From the NCBI GenBank assembly GCA_902806575.1, contig CADCXD010000001.1, forward strand, positions 4,898,001 through 4,962,000: DNA of 64,000 nucleotides, read 5' to 3'. Made by a program: the position numbers and the translations under genes. The notes under the pieces were generated by a model that worked only from the letters and a program-made list of their open reading frames with translations, did not search any database and had not been told where the DNA came from. This document shows positions 48,500-59,229 of the stretch, piece after piece; position 1 is the first letter of the stretch, and each line of letters starts with the position of its first letter. The DNA comes from Jackrogersella multiformis. Taxonomy: Eukaryota > Ascomycota > Sordariomycetes > Xylariales > Hypoxylaceae.

Positions 48500-49778
48500 A
48501 CGAGGTACACGAGGCATGTATGTTGGGGGTGGGAGGCATGGTGGGGAGGCGGTCATTATAGGGTTTGATGAGGCTATAGACGATAAAGGGGGACGACTCT
48601 AGTGTATATCAAGTTGGCGGGGGTCATGGTCGGCGATATTTTACCTTTTCTTATTTGGATGCTTCCCAGCGGCGTGGTTCTCTACATGGTGTCGCTTCCT
48701 GTCGGTGTATTACTCTTATAAATCTTGCCGTATCTGTTTATGAGCATGAAAAATATAAATTTTGTCGTTCTTTAGTCCGACTGTGTTCTTGCTTTGGGTG
48801 TGATATGATGTGCCATGTCTAGCTTGGCCGTAGTAGTATCGTGTTTGCTGACGCCCCTACCTTCTACTTACGGTGCGATTCGGAATAGGTGTGTACTAGG
48901 GGACGAGCTATTATATGTAGCTAAACAAGGTACTTTAGGTAGTTGACCCTCAAAGGGCTCCGATGGGGGGGTTCTGACGTTTAAGTACCGATGTAATTAT
49001 TCGAGGTTAATAATCTTAGGAAGTGGTATCAGTACAACATGGATATGGTTCACGATAGGTACATCGATAGCCTCTACGTTGAATATACACATCGTTTTCG
49101 TTACGAGGGACCGGGGTTACTGATGAAGGTAGTTTCTCTTATCTACCTACCTAGGTAGGTATCTAGTAGATGGTGTATACCTAGGTACCTAGGTAGGTAG
49201 TCGACAAGAGGAACATATCCATCCTCCGCACCTATAGGATTTCCTCGATATCTACCAATAACAGACATCCAACCATCCATGCCGCAATCCTTTTACCAAC
49301 CGACCGTGAGGAGGCCTTCTGCCAGTTCGTATATTAACGGAGAGTGAGTCGTAGGTTGTAATCTCAACCCAGGCCGGCACCTGTAGGGAGGCTTGTATTA
49401 GTCAGGGCGAGAGAGATAAAAATTGGGCTTTGGACTTACGTAGCGGTGGAACGGCACCCAGCCTGCTACAGAGGCACGACGTATGGACACGCCTGTTGCG
49501 GTCGCCAACCACGTCGGTTATCGCTTGGGCTCGGCCATGGCTGGCGCAGCAATGCGTCCACGTATTCTGAGCCTCCGCCCACATCGACTTCCAGGGGTGA
49601 AGTGATCCCCCACCCCAAGGAATTCGCTCTGGTATTTGGAGTCTTGGGTCCCCTCGTCGAGAGAGGATTTTGTCCACCCGTTCTTGGGTCTCGCCCATGA
49701 TACCCCGATTCTTCTCAGAATTATGCCGAGCCCCAGCTCCGGCTCGTTAAGCTGTTGCGTTACACCCGCTGGTAACGA

Positions 49779-49808
49779 CCGCGGTAAGCAGCACCGCTTA
49801 GACCGCGG
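49779..49808. repeat. CCGCGG hairpin
   Basis: CCGCGGTAAGC at 49779-49789 is followed by GCTTAGACCGCGG ending at 49808. The arms pair with a two-base bulge. It lies about 45 bp upstream of a TATA-like sequence. Confidence 0.6.
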
Positions 49809-50186
49809 GTGGGTTGCGGTGTTGCTAGTAGTAGGATTATTCTTCTCTTCAGGTGTATAAAGGGCACTCTCCTGCCTGCCCATCTCCACCTTCGTAGCGC
49901 CGCCACCGGCAACTCCGGCTACAGCGGAGTGTTGTCCTGTGCGTATCTTACGCAAGGATCGATCCGGTGGCTCGGCTGTCGTCCGAGCTGCCCACCGGAC
50001 CGGGCCACCGTTGTCTCGTTCAAATCGCTCCTACTGCTTGACCCTCTCAACGAGCCCTTGCAAGGCTGTTGAGGATCGAGCTCCCACGCCAGTGCGTGTT
50101 ATGAGAAGGCCAAGGGTTTAGGGTTGATGAGGGAGCTAGGTACTAGGTACGTAGTTAAGGAGATGTCTCCAGGAGATAATCACCTC

Positions 50187-50238
50187 GCATGCACACCCAC
50201 ACGCCCCCTGGCAGGGCGGTACGTGTGGATGTGCATGC
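50187..50238. repeat. 17-bp-arm palindrome in GC-rich island
   Basis: The left arm GCATGCACACCCACACG (50187-50203) and right arm CGTGTGGATGTGCATGC (50222-50238) are reverse complements with one mismatch, around an 18-nt GC-rich loop. Weaker pairing continues outward for about 20 bp on each side. Confidence 0.8.
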
Positions 50239-50415
50239 AGTAATCCATCCTCCAGAGGACGATAGTGAGTGGCTGGAGATTCCACCCACTCTCGTGGGGA
50301 TGGCACCATAGACAGCCCGTAAAACGGGACGTCTGCAGGTGCCACTGCTGCGTTCAACTGGGGAACACCCCGTTGCTACTGTCGAGGAAGGTAGCGGGGA
50401 CGCGGTGGGTGTGCC

Positions 50416-50572
50416 CGCGAGTTGTACTCGCGAAGAGTGTACCCGCGAGGGATGTACCCGTGACGCGTACCCGCGAGGGGTGTATTCGCGACACGTACCC
50501 ACGAGGGGTATACCCACGAGGAAGTACCCGCGTGGGGTTTGTCCACGAGGAATGTACCCTCGAAGAAGCACC
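50416..50572. repeat. 13-15-bp minisatellite (CGCGAGGGGTGTACC type)
   Basis: Eleven degenerate units follow one another, each beginning CGCGA, CACGA, CGTGA, CGCGT or CTCGA and ending GTACC or a variant. Unit lengths of 13, 14 and 15 bp shift the frame, so this is not a protein repeat kept by selection even though long frames cross it on both strands. Confidence 0.85.
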
Positions 50573-50910
50573 CGCCATTTTGACTGACGGCTGGTTAACA
50601 CTTGCTTCTGGGAGATTACACTAGGGAAAGTTCTAAGTACTTACATGGCAGTAGACGAGCTAAGAAGTTGACGGGATGTTGTGTTGAGGAGGTGCCGAAG
50701 GAAAATTGCGAATTGTGGAATGCAGACGTAAGAAGTATTACGTGGAGAGTATTGAGGAGAGGTGTGTGTCGAACATGTCGAGTTCGCGGAGTAAGTGTAG
50801 AAGGACACTAGTAGACATCGTAATGTGTGATAGTGGCTGTAGAAAATGAATGTGGTGGGTAAATAGTTGACGAGGGAAGTATGTGTTGTGAAGAGAAAAA
50901 GGAAAAAGGT

Positions 50911-51012
50911 GTTTCGAAAAGAAAAGTGCGTTTGGGGAAGAGATGTTTCGAGAAGAAAGTTGTTTCGTAAAGGAAAAGGAAAGTGTTTCGTGAAGAAGAC
51001 GGTTTCGCGAAG
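50911..51012. repeat. array of GTTTCGNNAAG motifs
   Basis: Five copies of GTTTCG followed by GAAG or AAAG start at 50911, 50945, 50962, 50985 and 51002, plus a degenerate one at 50930. Three contain TTCNNGAA, the palindromic half-site pair of heat-shock elements. The surrounding DNA is almost all purine on this strand. Confidence 0.6.
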
Positions 51013-51524
51013 AAGAAAAAGACGGGGCGGAGAAGAGATAAATAAAAATTCGAAAAGGATTTCGATCTTGTGAGTCTTTCTGGGCCAGCCCTAATCAGCT
51101 GCTCATCTCGTCGCCGACCCAAACACGAACACTTGAGAACGAAGGCAACTACCTGGAGAAGACCCTTACCCTACCTACCTGGGTAGGTACCTAGGTAGGT
51201 AGAAAGAGGGATACGTACCTCACCGTTGTTCATCAGGGGCGCCGAGGTGACGAGCTATTCTAATGGAGGTACTTAGCTTCGTATATACGGTGACTGTTCA
51301 GTGAGTAATCGTGAAGTAGATACCTGAAGGGGGGTATAGATGTGATGCTTAATACCTGATACTGGCTCATATTTAGAGGTAAATCACAGGTACTAAAGCA
51401 CGTAGTATTCATTCGGATGTTATTCCAGATACTTACCTAGGTAGGTACCTAGGTAGGTGGTGATTCACATTATATACTGTATTTGAGTCATACTCGTTCC
51501 TTATTTCTCCATTTCCCCTTCGAC

Positions 51525-53153
51525 TTAGTAAATACCAGGTACAATCTTGTACTTCACAATGCTCTTGTACTTCTCCCAATCCGCTCCATACTTCTTAGCA
51601 CACTTCTCGTCGTCTCGACCGTCACGGTGGATCAGTAGGACGGAGAAGTAGACAATATAAAAGTAAGTAAAAATCATGCCCCAGTACTTGGCAGGGCCCT
51701 GTACTACCTCTCTTCCGTCGAGCATTTTGATAGCCCCTTCAGCATTGGTACCAGCTGACAGGATAGCATAGCCAGCAAATCCAGTTGGAAGTGCGTACGG
51801 CCAGGACTGTAGCCAATCGCCAAGGTAGTTGATGTGCCTTGCAATACCCCACCAGCCGGACGTCATCAACCTCGAACCAGTCTTGGTCTCGATGTAAGTG
51901 ATATGGGCAACGCGTGGGTCGTTAGGGTTGGTTCGGAAAGTATTCTTCTGTAAGTTGCTAAGGCGGAAGATGGAGAAACCAGCGATGAGGATAACGGACA
52001 CTGCCGCGGTACCTAGCCAGCCGAGGAACACGGGGTGGGTAGACAGGTATCGTGCTTGTTGGCTATAGATGAAAGGGACCCAGACGATGTCTCCAAAGGA
52101 CAACATGAAGCCGAAACCATCGTTGGTGATATCGATAGTCGTTAGAATGGCAGGCTCCATGAATATACCATCCAGGACGTAGATAGCCTGCACAACCGTG
52201 ACGAAGACGATGCTATCGCTCACAAACCCGAAGGTACGATATTGCTTCGCGATAAAAACACAGTTCAGAAGGATCCAACCGAGCATGCCAGGACGTAGCT
52301 CCATCCACTCCTTGATGTCGATTTCGCCAATTATTGGAAGTGTGACACGAGGGTTAAGCTCCCTCCCTATATAGAAGTCGTATACGATATTGCCGGTACA
52401 CCCACCGGTAGCGAGTAGTCGATGTTGGGGGTCACCCGGCTTTACAGAAAAGCTACGGACGTAGACGAATGTTGCGACGGTATAGGCGATGATGATGTTG
52501 GCGGAGAGGATCTGCACATAGTTGTCGGCAATGAAGGTCCACAAGGGGAACTCAACACCTTGAGCGATGGTACCAGCAAGGCAGATGACAAGAGTGAATA
52601 TAGCGGAAGAGAAAGCTTGAACAATGTTAGCTAAGAGTTGGTATGAAGCCAATGGATACCTAGGTAGGTAGGTAGGTATCTATGAGGATACTCACCATTG
52701 AATCTATATTTGAGTCTCCCTCCAGTTGATAGCACCGTGCCGTCTACCTTGGTAGCAGGAAGAATTCGATATAGAAGAGCGCTGAATAGGTAGTATGCTA
52801 CAGTCCAACCTGTAGCCTCCCAGCTAACCAAGCCCAAGACTCCATCTTCGGGCCATCCCACCTCGGCCTTTAACTGGTCGATGGAGAGTGTTTTGGGACT
52901 TAATAGCGACGGCGCAGGGCAACCGGAAATGTCGTTGCAAGCGAATGTGAATAGATAGCAGAGTATCGGGAGGCCGAATGTGATGCCAGCAGCGCCGAAT
53001 CTAGGTACACCAACATAACGGCTATTAGCTTTGAAGAACTGGTTCCAATGAGGCGCAATACGGAATAAAAACCTACGGGCCTCCAAATTCATATCCATGC
53101 GGACTATGCGCGGGCTTAGGTTGTGTCGACTTCGACTTCGACTTTGGCGGCAT
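51525..53153 (-). CDS. ERG24: delta14-sterol reductase, ergosterol biosynthesis
   Basis: Three exons on the minus strand: 53153-53077, 53000-52696 and 52615-51525 (introns 76 and 80 nt) encode 490 aa. Exon 1 is only 77 nt and reads MPPKSKSKSTQPKPAHSPHG then YEFGGP. It lies in a different frame from the long open frame that covers exon 2 and was found by its match to the Erg24 N-terminus. Exon 2 continues FGAAGITFGLPILCYLFTFA. The family signatures LLATGGCTGNIVYDF/GRELNPR and GWWGIARHINYLGDWLQSW are present, with about nine membrane helices and the C-terminal GADWEKYKSIVKYKIVPGIY. It reduces the C14=C15 double bond left by Erg11 demethylation, in the ER membrane with NADPH. Intron 2 contains a TACCTAGGTAGGTA chain. 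It is transcribed divergently from ATG27. Confidence 0.96.
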
Positions 53154-54238
53154 GTTTGGAACTCGAATTCGAAATCTTCAGCTGGTGTTGAAATAAAATG
53201 TATATATATAGACAGGGAGAAGCTCGTTGCCTCGTCGTTCCTTAGAGATACAGATACGGTTTTATGTATTACTCTGTCTTGTCTCTGTCTTGTCTCTTGA
53301 TTCTTCGTTCGTTTTCGTTTAAGTGATGAACTAATAAAGATTGACCGAGGGAGCCCGGCTTTTAAGATGCCGTATGGTCCGATGATATAATTCCCCAATC
53401 ATCAATGTGCTTTCCTTCCGGCAATCTTGGCATCCGAGTGACACCACATTTGTTGACTTCATAGTCGAACCTAGCATCTACTTAGGCACTAGTCTAGGCT
53501 GCCTGGTCCCTGCCACTCGAACTGTTCGCTAAAGCTCCTGTGGGGACTTCTAATTACCTACACTAGGTACCTACCACTAGCTAGCGTATTTCTACGTAGC
53601 ATGTAGTCGGAGGAATAGAATGACCGATCTTTCTTCCCCTAAAGATATAAGGATTCTATCAACCAATTACAATTTGTAGAATACCTACCTAGGGACGCAT
53701 TGTACCTTTCACTAACACAGGTACCTACCTACCTATCTACTTAGGAACATTTGAACAAGGTTAGCACGTACGTACCCGTACCGGACTTCTACAGGTACCT
53801 AGGTACCTAGGCAGGATCATCCATTCAGGGGTCCAGCCGATGATAATGGATAACGGGCAGGGACGGGGCAGTGCACTAAGAATAAACTGCGTTAGACTTG
53901 GCTTAAACATTTGAACAACTTTATGAGAAGGGATAATGTTTTGTACTGAGGAGAAACATATTCAATAATAAAATTAGACGTCATCACAAATACCTACACA
54001 AATACAACAAATACAACAAATACGACAGATACGACAGATACACAAATATTGTTGCACAGATCGCTTCGAGGTCCACGAACTCATGATATAGATCCTTTTG
54101 ATATTACCTGCGTAGCGCAACGAGCGCATCTAATACAAAGAAGAAAAGGGAAGAAAAAAGAAAAAGCGAAACCCCCTGTCGTACTCTATCACGATATAAT
54201 CTTTACCATAAAGATCGCTTCGAGATCGCTTCGTAATC
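53154..54238. promoter_or_regulatory. divergent intergenic region between ERG24 and ATG27
   Basis: About 1.1 kb separates the two start codons and must hold both promoters. It has TACCTAGGTA and TACCTACCTA chains (53573, 53686, 53720, 53795) and a 9-bp AATACAACA-type array at 53988-54047. GATCGCTTCGAG is duplicated near 54058 and 54212. No gene found. Confidence 0.55.
53988..54047. repeat. 9-bp tandem repeat (AAATACAAC type)
   Basis: Six or so degenerate 9-bp units (AAATACAAC, AAATACGAC, AGATACGAC) lie about 190 bp before the ATG27 start codon. Confidence 0.75.
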
Positions 54239-55419
54239 ATGCGATTCTCTTCAGAATCACGACCAGCATGTTCCGCGATATTATACCTCCTCTCCCTCGC
54301 CTCCGTTTCCATCGCTACCGATGCCGATAAGACGACTACTTCCGCGCCGTGTACAGCATCCTCGACGTCCGGCGCCTTCTTCGACCTGAGACCCGATATA
54401 GCCCTCAAGCTGAACCCGGACGGGTCGAAACCGGCGCATACCAACGGGGCACCCCTGGTGGACTACAAGGCAAAAGGCTTCGACTACGGATCTAATTTCA
54501 CCTTGAACATCTGTAGCGCCGTGGTAGAACCTGTCGACGGCGTCATCGGCCTGGATTCGGCCAAGTGGCAGAACGTCAGCGCGTACTACACCTCTAAGGG
54601 AGATGTATACAGCCTGGGCCTGCAATCTGGAAACTTGGTGTCAAGAGGCAAGGAACTAGTGCTGCAGTACACCGGAGGATCTCCCTGCGGGAAGAGCAAG
54701 AAGAGGGAGGAGGACGGCCTTGAGGAGAGAAGTGCTATTCACGACGGTGCCGCTTACAGGGATCCCGACTACGAGCGCGAAGGTGATACACCGTCGGCTA
54801 CGCTGACCAGCACTGCCAAAGCGGCCAAGGAGACGGAAGAGGCGAAGCGGAGGAAGTCGGCTACCATATTCTTCAGCTGCGATCGGGATCCCGGAGCCGG
54901 CACCGCTCAGGTCTCGTATATCGCTACAGATCCCGAGGAATGCTCGTACGTCTTCAAGGTCAAGTCGCAGCACGCCTGCGCCGGTGTAGAGCCGCACAAG
55001 CCGGGGAGCGTGGGGCCGGGCTCGGTGTTCTTGATCATATTCGCAATCGCCGTGTTAGTCTACCTGCTCGGCGGCATCTTCTACCAGCGGACGGTGGCGA
55101 ACGCGAGAGGCTGGAAGCAACTGCCCAACTACTTACTCTGGGCCAGCGTTTGGAGTTTCATATGTGTAAGTGTTTCTCCCCGCGGGACAGCAGGTCTCAG
55201 TGTTAGATATAAACAGGTAATCTGCAACAGTAAAAAGCTGGGGCTAACTACCAAATGTAGGATTTCTTCTTCCTCGCCACCTCCTCTTGTGCTCGATTCC
55301 TTCCGAACCGGAGGGGTTACCACTATGTCTCGGGCTCGCCGGCTGGAAGAGGTCGAAGTAACAACCGCGATGATGAGAATAGGTTGATTGACCAATACGA
55401 CGAGGAGTGGGAAGACTAA
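54239..55419 (+). CDS. ATG27: autophagy-related membrane protein Atg27
   Basis: Two exons, 54239-55165 and 55261-55419 (95-nt intron), encode 361 aa. A signal peptide (ending near SLASVSIATDA) precedes a lumenal MRH-like domain with conserved Cys residues (CTASS, NICSAVV, SPCGK, FFSCD, CSYVFKVKSQHAC). One membrane helix follows (VFLIIFAIAVLVYLLGGIFY) and then a short cytosolic tail, LPNYLLWASVWSFIC|DFFFLATSS, across the intron. The length and order match fungal Atg27, a type I protein that cycles between Golgi, endosome and vacuole and helps Atg9 vesicle supply. The tail contains YHYV, a possible tyrosine-based sorting signal, and ends acidic (YDEEWED). A Lys/Arg/Glu-rich insert at about 150-215 is typical of variable filamentous-fungal versions. 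Confidence 0.92.
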
Positions 55420-56574
55420 TTGTTATTTAGTTTTGCTCTTAGCTTCTTTTTAGTTGCCTTAATTTTGTTTTGTTTTGCATGTCGTTATACTAGATTTCAG
55501 CAAAACTCACTCATGGTCGTTGTTATTCTACATAGAGCTAGACACTCAGATATTGACCAAACGCTGCTGCATACACGTAACAAAGTATTGGCCGGCGTTT
55601 TGTTGATAATTGGGATGATGGAACATGGAACGACCTCACGGAGAACTTGGAACTGCTACGTAGGTACGGGCTGCTTTTGTTATTTGGGAGTTTGATGCAG
55701 CAGGACGGCGCAACTGTATATCTTGGGAAGCTGGGAAATTTTAGCATGTTTCATGGTAGCCAAAATTATTCTCACAAGTCGGGTCAATCAGTGAACTCGT
55801 CTGTCATTCGATCGTACACTCCGTGTAGGTACGTTGGATAAGTATCTACCTACGTAGTGTACCTAGGTAGGTAAGTAAATATAAGGTGGATGGTGGCGAT
55901 GACTAAAAAAAGAACTTGCTGATGGCCTAGTTCCTTACAATCTGTTCGGGCTTGCTTATTGTACCGCAGCATTTAAATTGCAACCATCTAGGTTAGCTCT
56001 ACCGAGCCACAAGACTCATGCTTCAGGTAATGGGCGCTCGTTATGGTGGTGGTGGTGGTGGTAGTGGCGTAGCACCACTACATATGGTGGTGAGGTTGTG
56101 CGTAATACAATACGGGTTAGAAAATACTTAGCCAGTGCTAGTATCTAACCTTTTCGGTCATGTTGGCAGAGTTGGCAGAGTGTGTTCTGGCCCATTTTCT
56201 CTCAATACGAGACACTGCGTGTTTGAACCTCCTGGAATCCCACCGTGTGAGAATAGCCAACTACGGCTTGGTGGGATCATTCTAGGCCTATTAGGCGAGC
56301 TGATGGCGTTTTTATTTCTTTCTTAAAATGCTCGATGTTAGTGGCACAATATGTCTAGAATAGATACGATGGATCGTCGTCTGCATCTGCTGCTGCTGCT
56401 GCTTGCTTGAGCCTCACACTCAGCTCTCTTCCTTTCGTTCATCCTTTCGTATTTCTCTTTTTCTTGTGATACTATTACGTTCATTCGGTGGCAGGACCTT
56501 CATTCGTTTTATTTTATTTTATTCTCCGCCTTCTTACTCTCTTTATATTCAATTCGTAGGCATCTGTGTTAAAT
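55420..56574. other. intergenic, no gene recognised
   Basis: It includes the ATG27 3' region and the GH5 promoter. Microsatellites are a GGT run at 56044-56063 and a CTG run at 56387-56402. A 9-bp duplication GTTGGCAGA lies near 56162, and a TACCTAGGTAGGTA chain near 55858. The small frames here show no domain. Confidence 0.5.
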
Positions 56575-58213
56575 ATGTACTTTAAGACATTCTTTCTCTT
56601 AGCTGCAGCTCGTGTTGTTCTTGCGAAGGTCCAATTTCTGGTGTGTCATAACCCGCGACTTGTAATACAGCTATATGGATATGCTAATACGATCTTAAGG
56701 GAGTTGCTATAGCAGGCGGTGACTTTGGATGTCAAATCGATGTAAGGATTATTAAAATAGCTGACAACTGAAGATCTGGGTTGACAAAGATTCAAGGGTT
56801 CATGTCCCCTCGGCTCGACGCAACTCCCCATCAACAACGATGGGGTTGCGCAGATGCAGCATTTTGTTAAGGACGACGGCATCAACTTATTGAGATTACG
56901 TATGGCCACCTCTGGACACACGAACCGACTCACCTTTCGAGCATAAACTAACATACCCACAAAGCGATATCATGGCAATTCCTCGTCAACAACCAACTCG
57001 GAGGAACCCTCAACAGCGCCAACCTAGCTAAGTACGACCAACTAGTGCAAGCCTGCCTCGCCACTGGAGCGCACTGCATGATCGACATCCACAACTTCGC
57101 GCGCTGGAACGGCGGGATCATCGGCCAGGGCGGGCCGACGGACGACCAGTTCGTCAGCCTATGGAAGCAACTGGCCACGAAGTACGCTGGCAACGAGAAT
57201 GTAGTCTTCGAGCTCATGAACGAACCGCACGATCTCGATGTCGGCGTGTGGGCGAATACGTGCCAGAAGGCCGTCACGGCGATCCGGGAGGCCGGCGCGA
57301 CGGCCCAGATGATCTTGCTGCCGGGCACGAACTTCGACAGCGCGGCAACGCTGCCGGATAGCGGGGGCGGAGCTCTGCTGTTGGGCATTAAGAATCCTGA
57401 CGGGACGACGGATAACTTGCTCTTGGATATTCACAAGTACCTGGACGTGGATAACTCGGGGACGCATGCCCAGTGTACGACGGATAATACCGATGCGTTC
57501 ACTACGGTGGCGAACTTCCTGAGGGCAAACGGGCGCAAGGGTTTCGTCAGTGAGACGGGGGCGTCGAAGGATGCTTCTGTAGGTTCCCCTTTTTATCGTT
57601 CTGCTGTTGGTAATGCTTCTAACTAGATCGAACCCAGTGCATGGCCGCATTCTGTGCCCAGAACACCCTCATCAACGAGAACTCAGACGTCTTCGTGGGC
57701 CTAGTCGGCTGGGCCGCTGGCAGTTTCGACACCTCCTATGTCTTAAGCCTGACGCCGTCGAAGCAGAACGGACGCCTAGTTGACAACCAGTTGATGACGC
57801 AATGCCTTCTCGCGCCGTGGGTCAACTCTAACGATACGGGAGCCAAAGACCCAGAGCCGTCGACCACTATTCCTAGCGTTCTTTTCTCTACCGTTGTCTC
57901 GACGAGCACCCCGCTTACCACATCCGCAACCAAGACCGTAAAGTCCAATGAGCCGGTCATTACAGTCGAAATCAACTCCGCCACAAGCGTACTGCGGACC
58001 GCGTCGATACCCTCCAGCTTGACGACTCTGATAATCGCACCCGGGGATCCGGGTGATGAATCATATAGCGTTTACCTGGCGAAATCGACTACGGCTACGA
58101 CAACGCCAAGTCAGACCCAAGTAGCACCGAGTACGACTACGACGGGGGCTGCCTCTCTGACTAAAGTCACAACATTTATATGGGGTTGCGTGCTGCTGCC
58201 TCTTCTTTTATGA
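56575..58213 (+). CDS. GH5 endo-beta-1,4-glucanase (cellulase), probable GPI-anchored
   Basis: Five exons (56575-56640, 56700-56741, 56797-56899, 56965-57578, 57638-58213) encode 466 aa. The first three exons are 66, 42 and 103 nt. The signal peptide is MYFKTFFLLAAARVVLA. The GH5 (subfamily 5-like) barrel closely follows Trichoderma Cel5A in layout: GGDFGCQID, INNDGVAQMQHFVKDDGI, DIHNFARWNGGIIGQGG, the acid/base Glu157 in MNEPHD, HKYLDVDNSGTHAQC, the nucleophile Glu267 in VSETGAS, and GWAAGSFDTSYVLS. It hydrolyses internal beta-1,4 linkages in cellulose outside the cell. No CBM1 is present. Instead a Ser/Thr-rich stretch of about 120 residues ends in a hydrophobic tail (TFIWGCVLLPLLL), typical of GPI attachment. 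It may therefore stay on the wall or plasma membrane. Confidence 0.94.
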
Positions 58214-59229
58214 GTATGAGATGGGATATTTGAAACTTGATTTAGCTGGCGTATCAAATATATACGAGAGGAACGATTTGCGGCTATGATTTGGGATCTG
58301 CGGTTATCCCGTATATGCGGTTTGTTCTTGATTGAAGGTAGAATATGTAACATTATGAGATATGGCTGAAGATTTACCGGCTCCGAGTTTTAACTCGAAT
58401 CGTGGGTGCTGTGCTGCCTATTATTTGGTTACGTATGCAGATATTCTATGAGTGTATATACCTCTATTGATACCCCGAAACCCCTTTAGAACTAGGTGAC
58501 TTTGCGGTGTTCACCGAGATGTAGAGGGATATCATCGTTTAGACTAATGGTTTTATAGCCTAACCAGGTTAGGTTCATACTCACGTTATGAATTGAAATG
58601 GATATTGAATTGTTTATTGATGAGAGTGAGGTTATGAAATACCTAGTTGTAGGTGCTATAGATGTTAAGGTACGGATGAAAAGGAGGTTGATAAGATAAA
58701 CTTAACAGACTAACGATGAAAGATGAAGTGGACGTTCGAAGAGCAACGACGATCTTGGTAGTTTGCAGTCTACAGTTTGCAGGTCCTACCTCGTACTGTA
58801 TCCGTAAACCAAAATGGCGGGTGCCACTACAATATTGGCCAATGATAATAGCTTATCTGTGTCGGACAATACTTATTTTTATACACGGTAGGTCGTACCT
58901 GTTTGCACTGGACGGACCTGGACCTGGACCTAGACCTAGACCTACACTAATTGGAGCAGACTAGTCACTAACCTAGGCAGTTGTCCCCTCACCCACTCCA
59001 CCCACCCACTCGACGTCATTCCCAAGGCTAAGGAGAACCGTTCCTCTCACATATTCAGACGATCAACTCTAACAATCAGCCTCATTTTCCAGCTAAACGC
59101 CGTACTTATTTTTTTCTATCGCCTCCAGCTAACTTCCCCGGTTCTAATGATAATCTACCTAGGTACATCATTATTTCATCTCAAGGCACCTAGTACATAA
59201 GGTCAACTACATAAGATCAACTCATCACA
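58214..59229. other. intergenic, no gene recognised
   Basis: GH5 3' region and promoter of the Ybp-like gene. A GGACCT/AGACCT hexamer array lies at about 58914-58944, and one CTACCTAGGTAC copy sits about 75 bp before the next ATG. Confidence 0.5.

Larger units (their letters stand above)
48500..51524. other. gene-free, repeat- and palindrome-rich island
   Basis: After about 900 bp of normal intergenic DNA with chained TACCTAGGTA motifs (49147-49200), base composition rises to GC-rich from about 49400 to 50600. That part includes hairpins, a TATA-like TATAAAGG at about 49856, and a minisatellite. From about 50850 to 51060 it becomes purine-rich with repeated GTTTCG motifs, then returns to TACCTAGGTA chains (51170-51205, 51433-51460). 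Long frames on both strands result from low stop-codon content, not from a recognisable protein. Confidence 0.5.

Noticed and set aside
42285..48510. Many open frames of 60-127 codons on the minus strand within acetyl-CoA carboxylase
   Set aside because: They mirror the strong codon bias of the conserved + strand gene and show no domain features.
49402..49955. Overlapping frames on both strands in the GC-rich island as possible genes or retroelement parts
   Set aside because: No protease, RT, integrase or other motif is visible, and I found no convincing LTR ends with a target duplication.
50155..50601. 148-codon repeat-protein frame on the minus strand
   Set aside because: It is produced by the minisatellite and palindrome; unit lengths of 13 and 14 bp are not compatible with a maintained frame.
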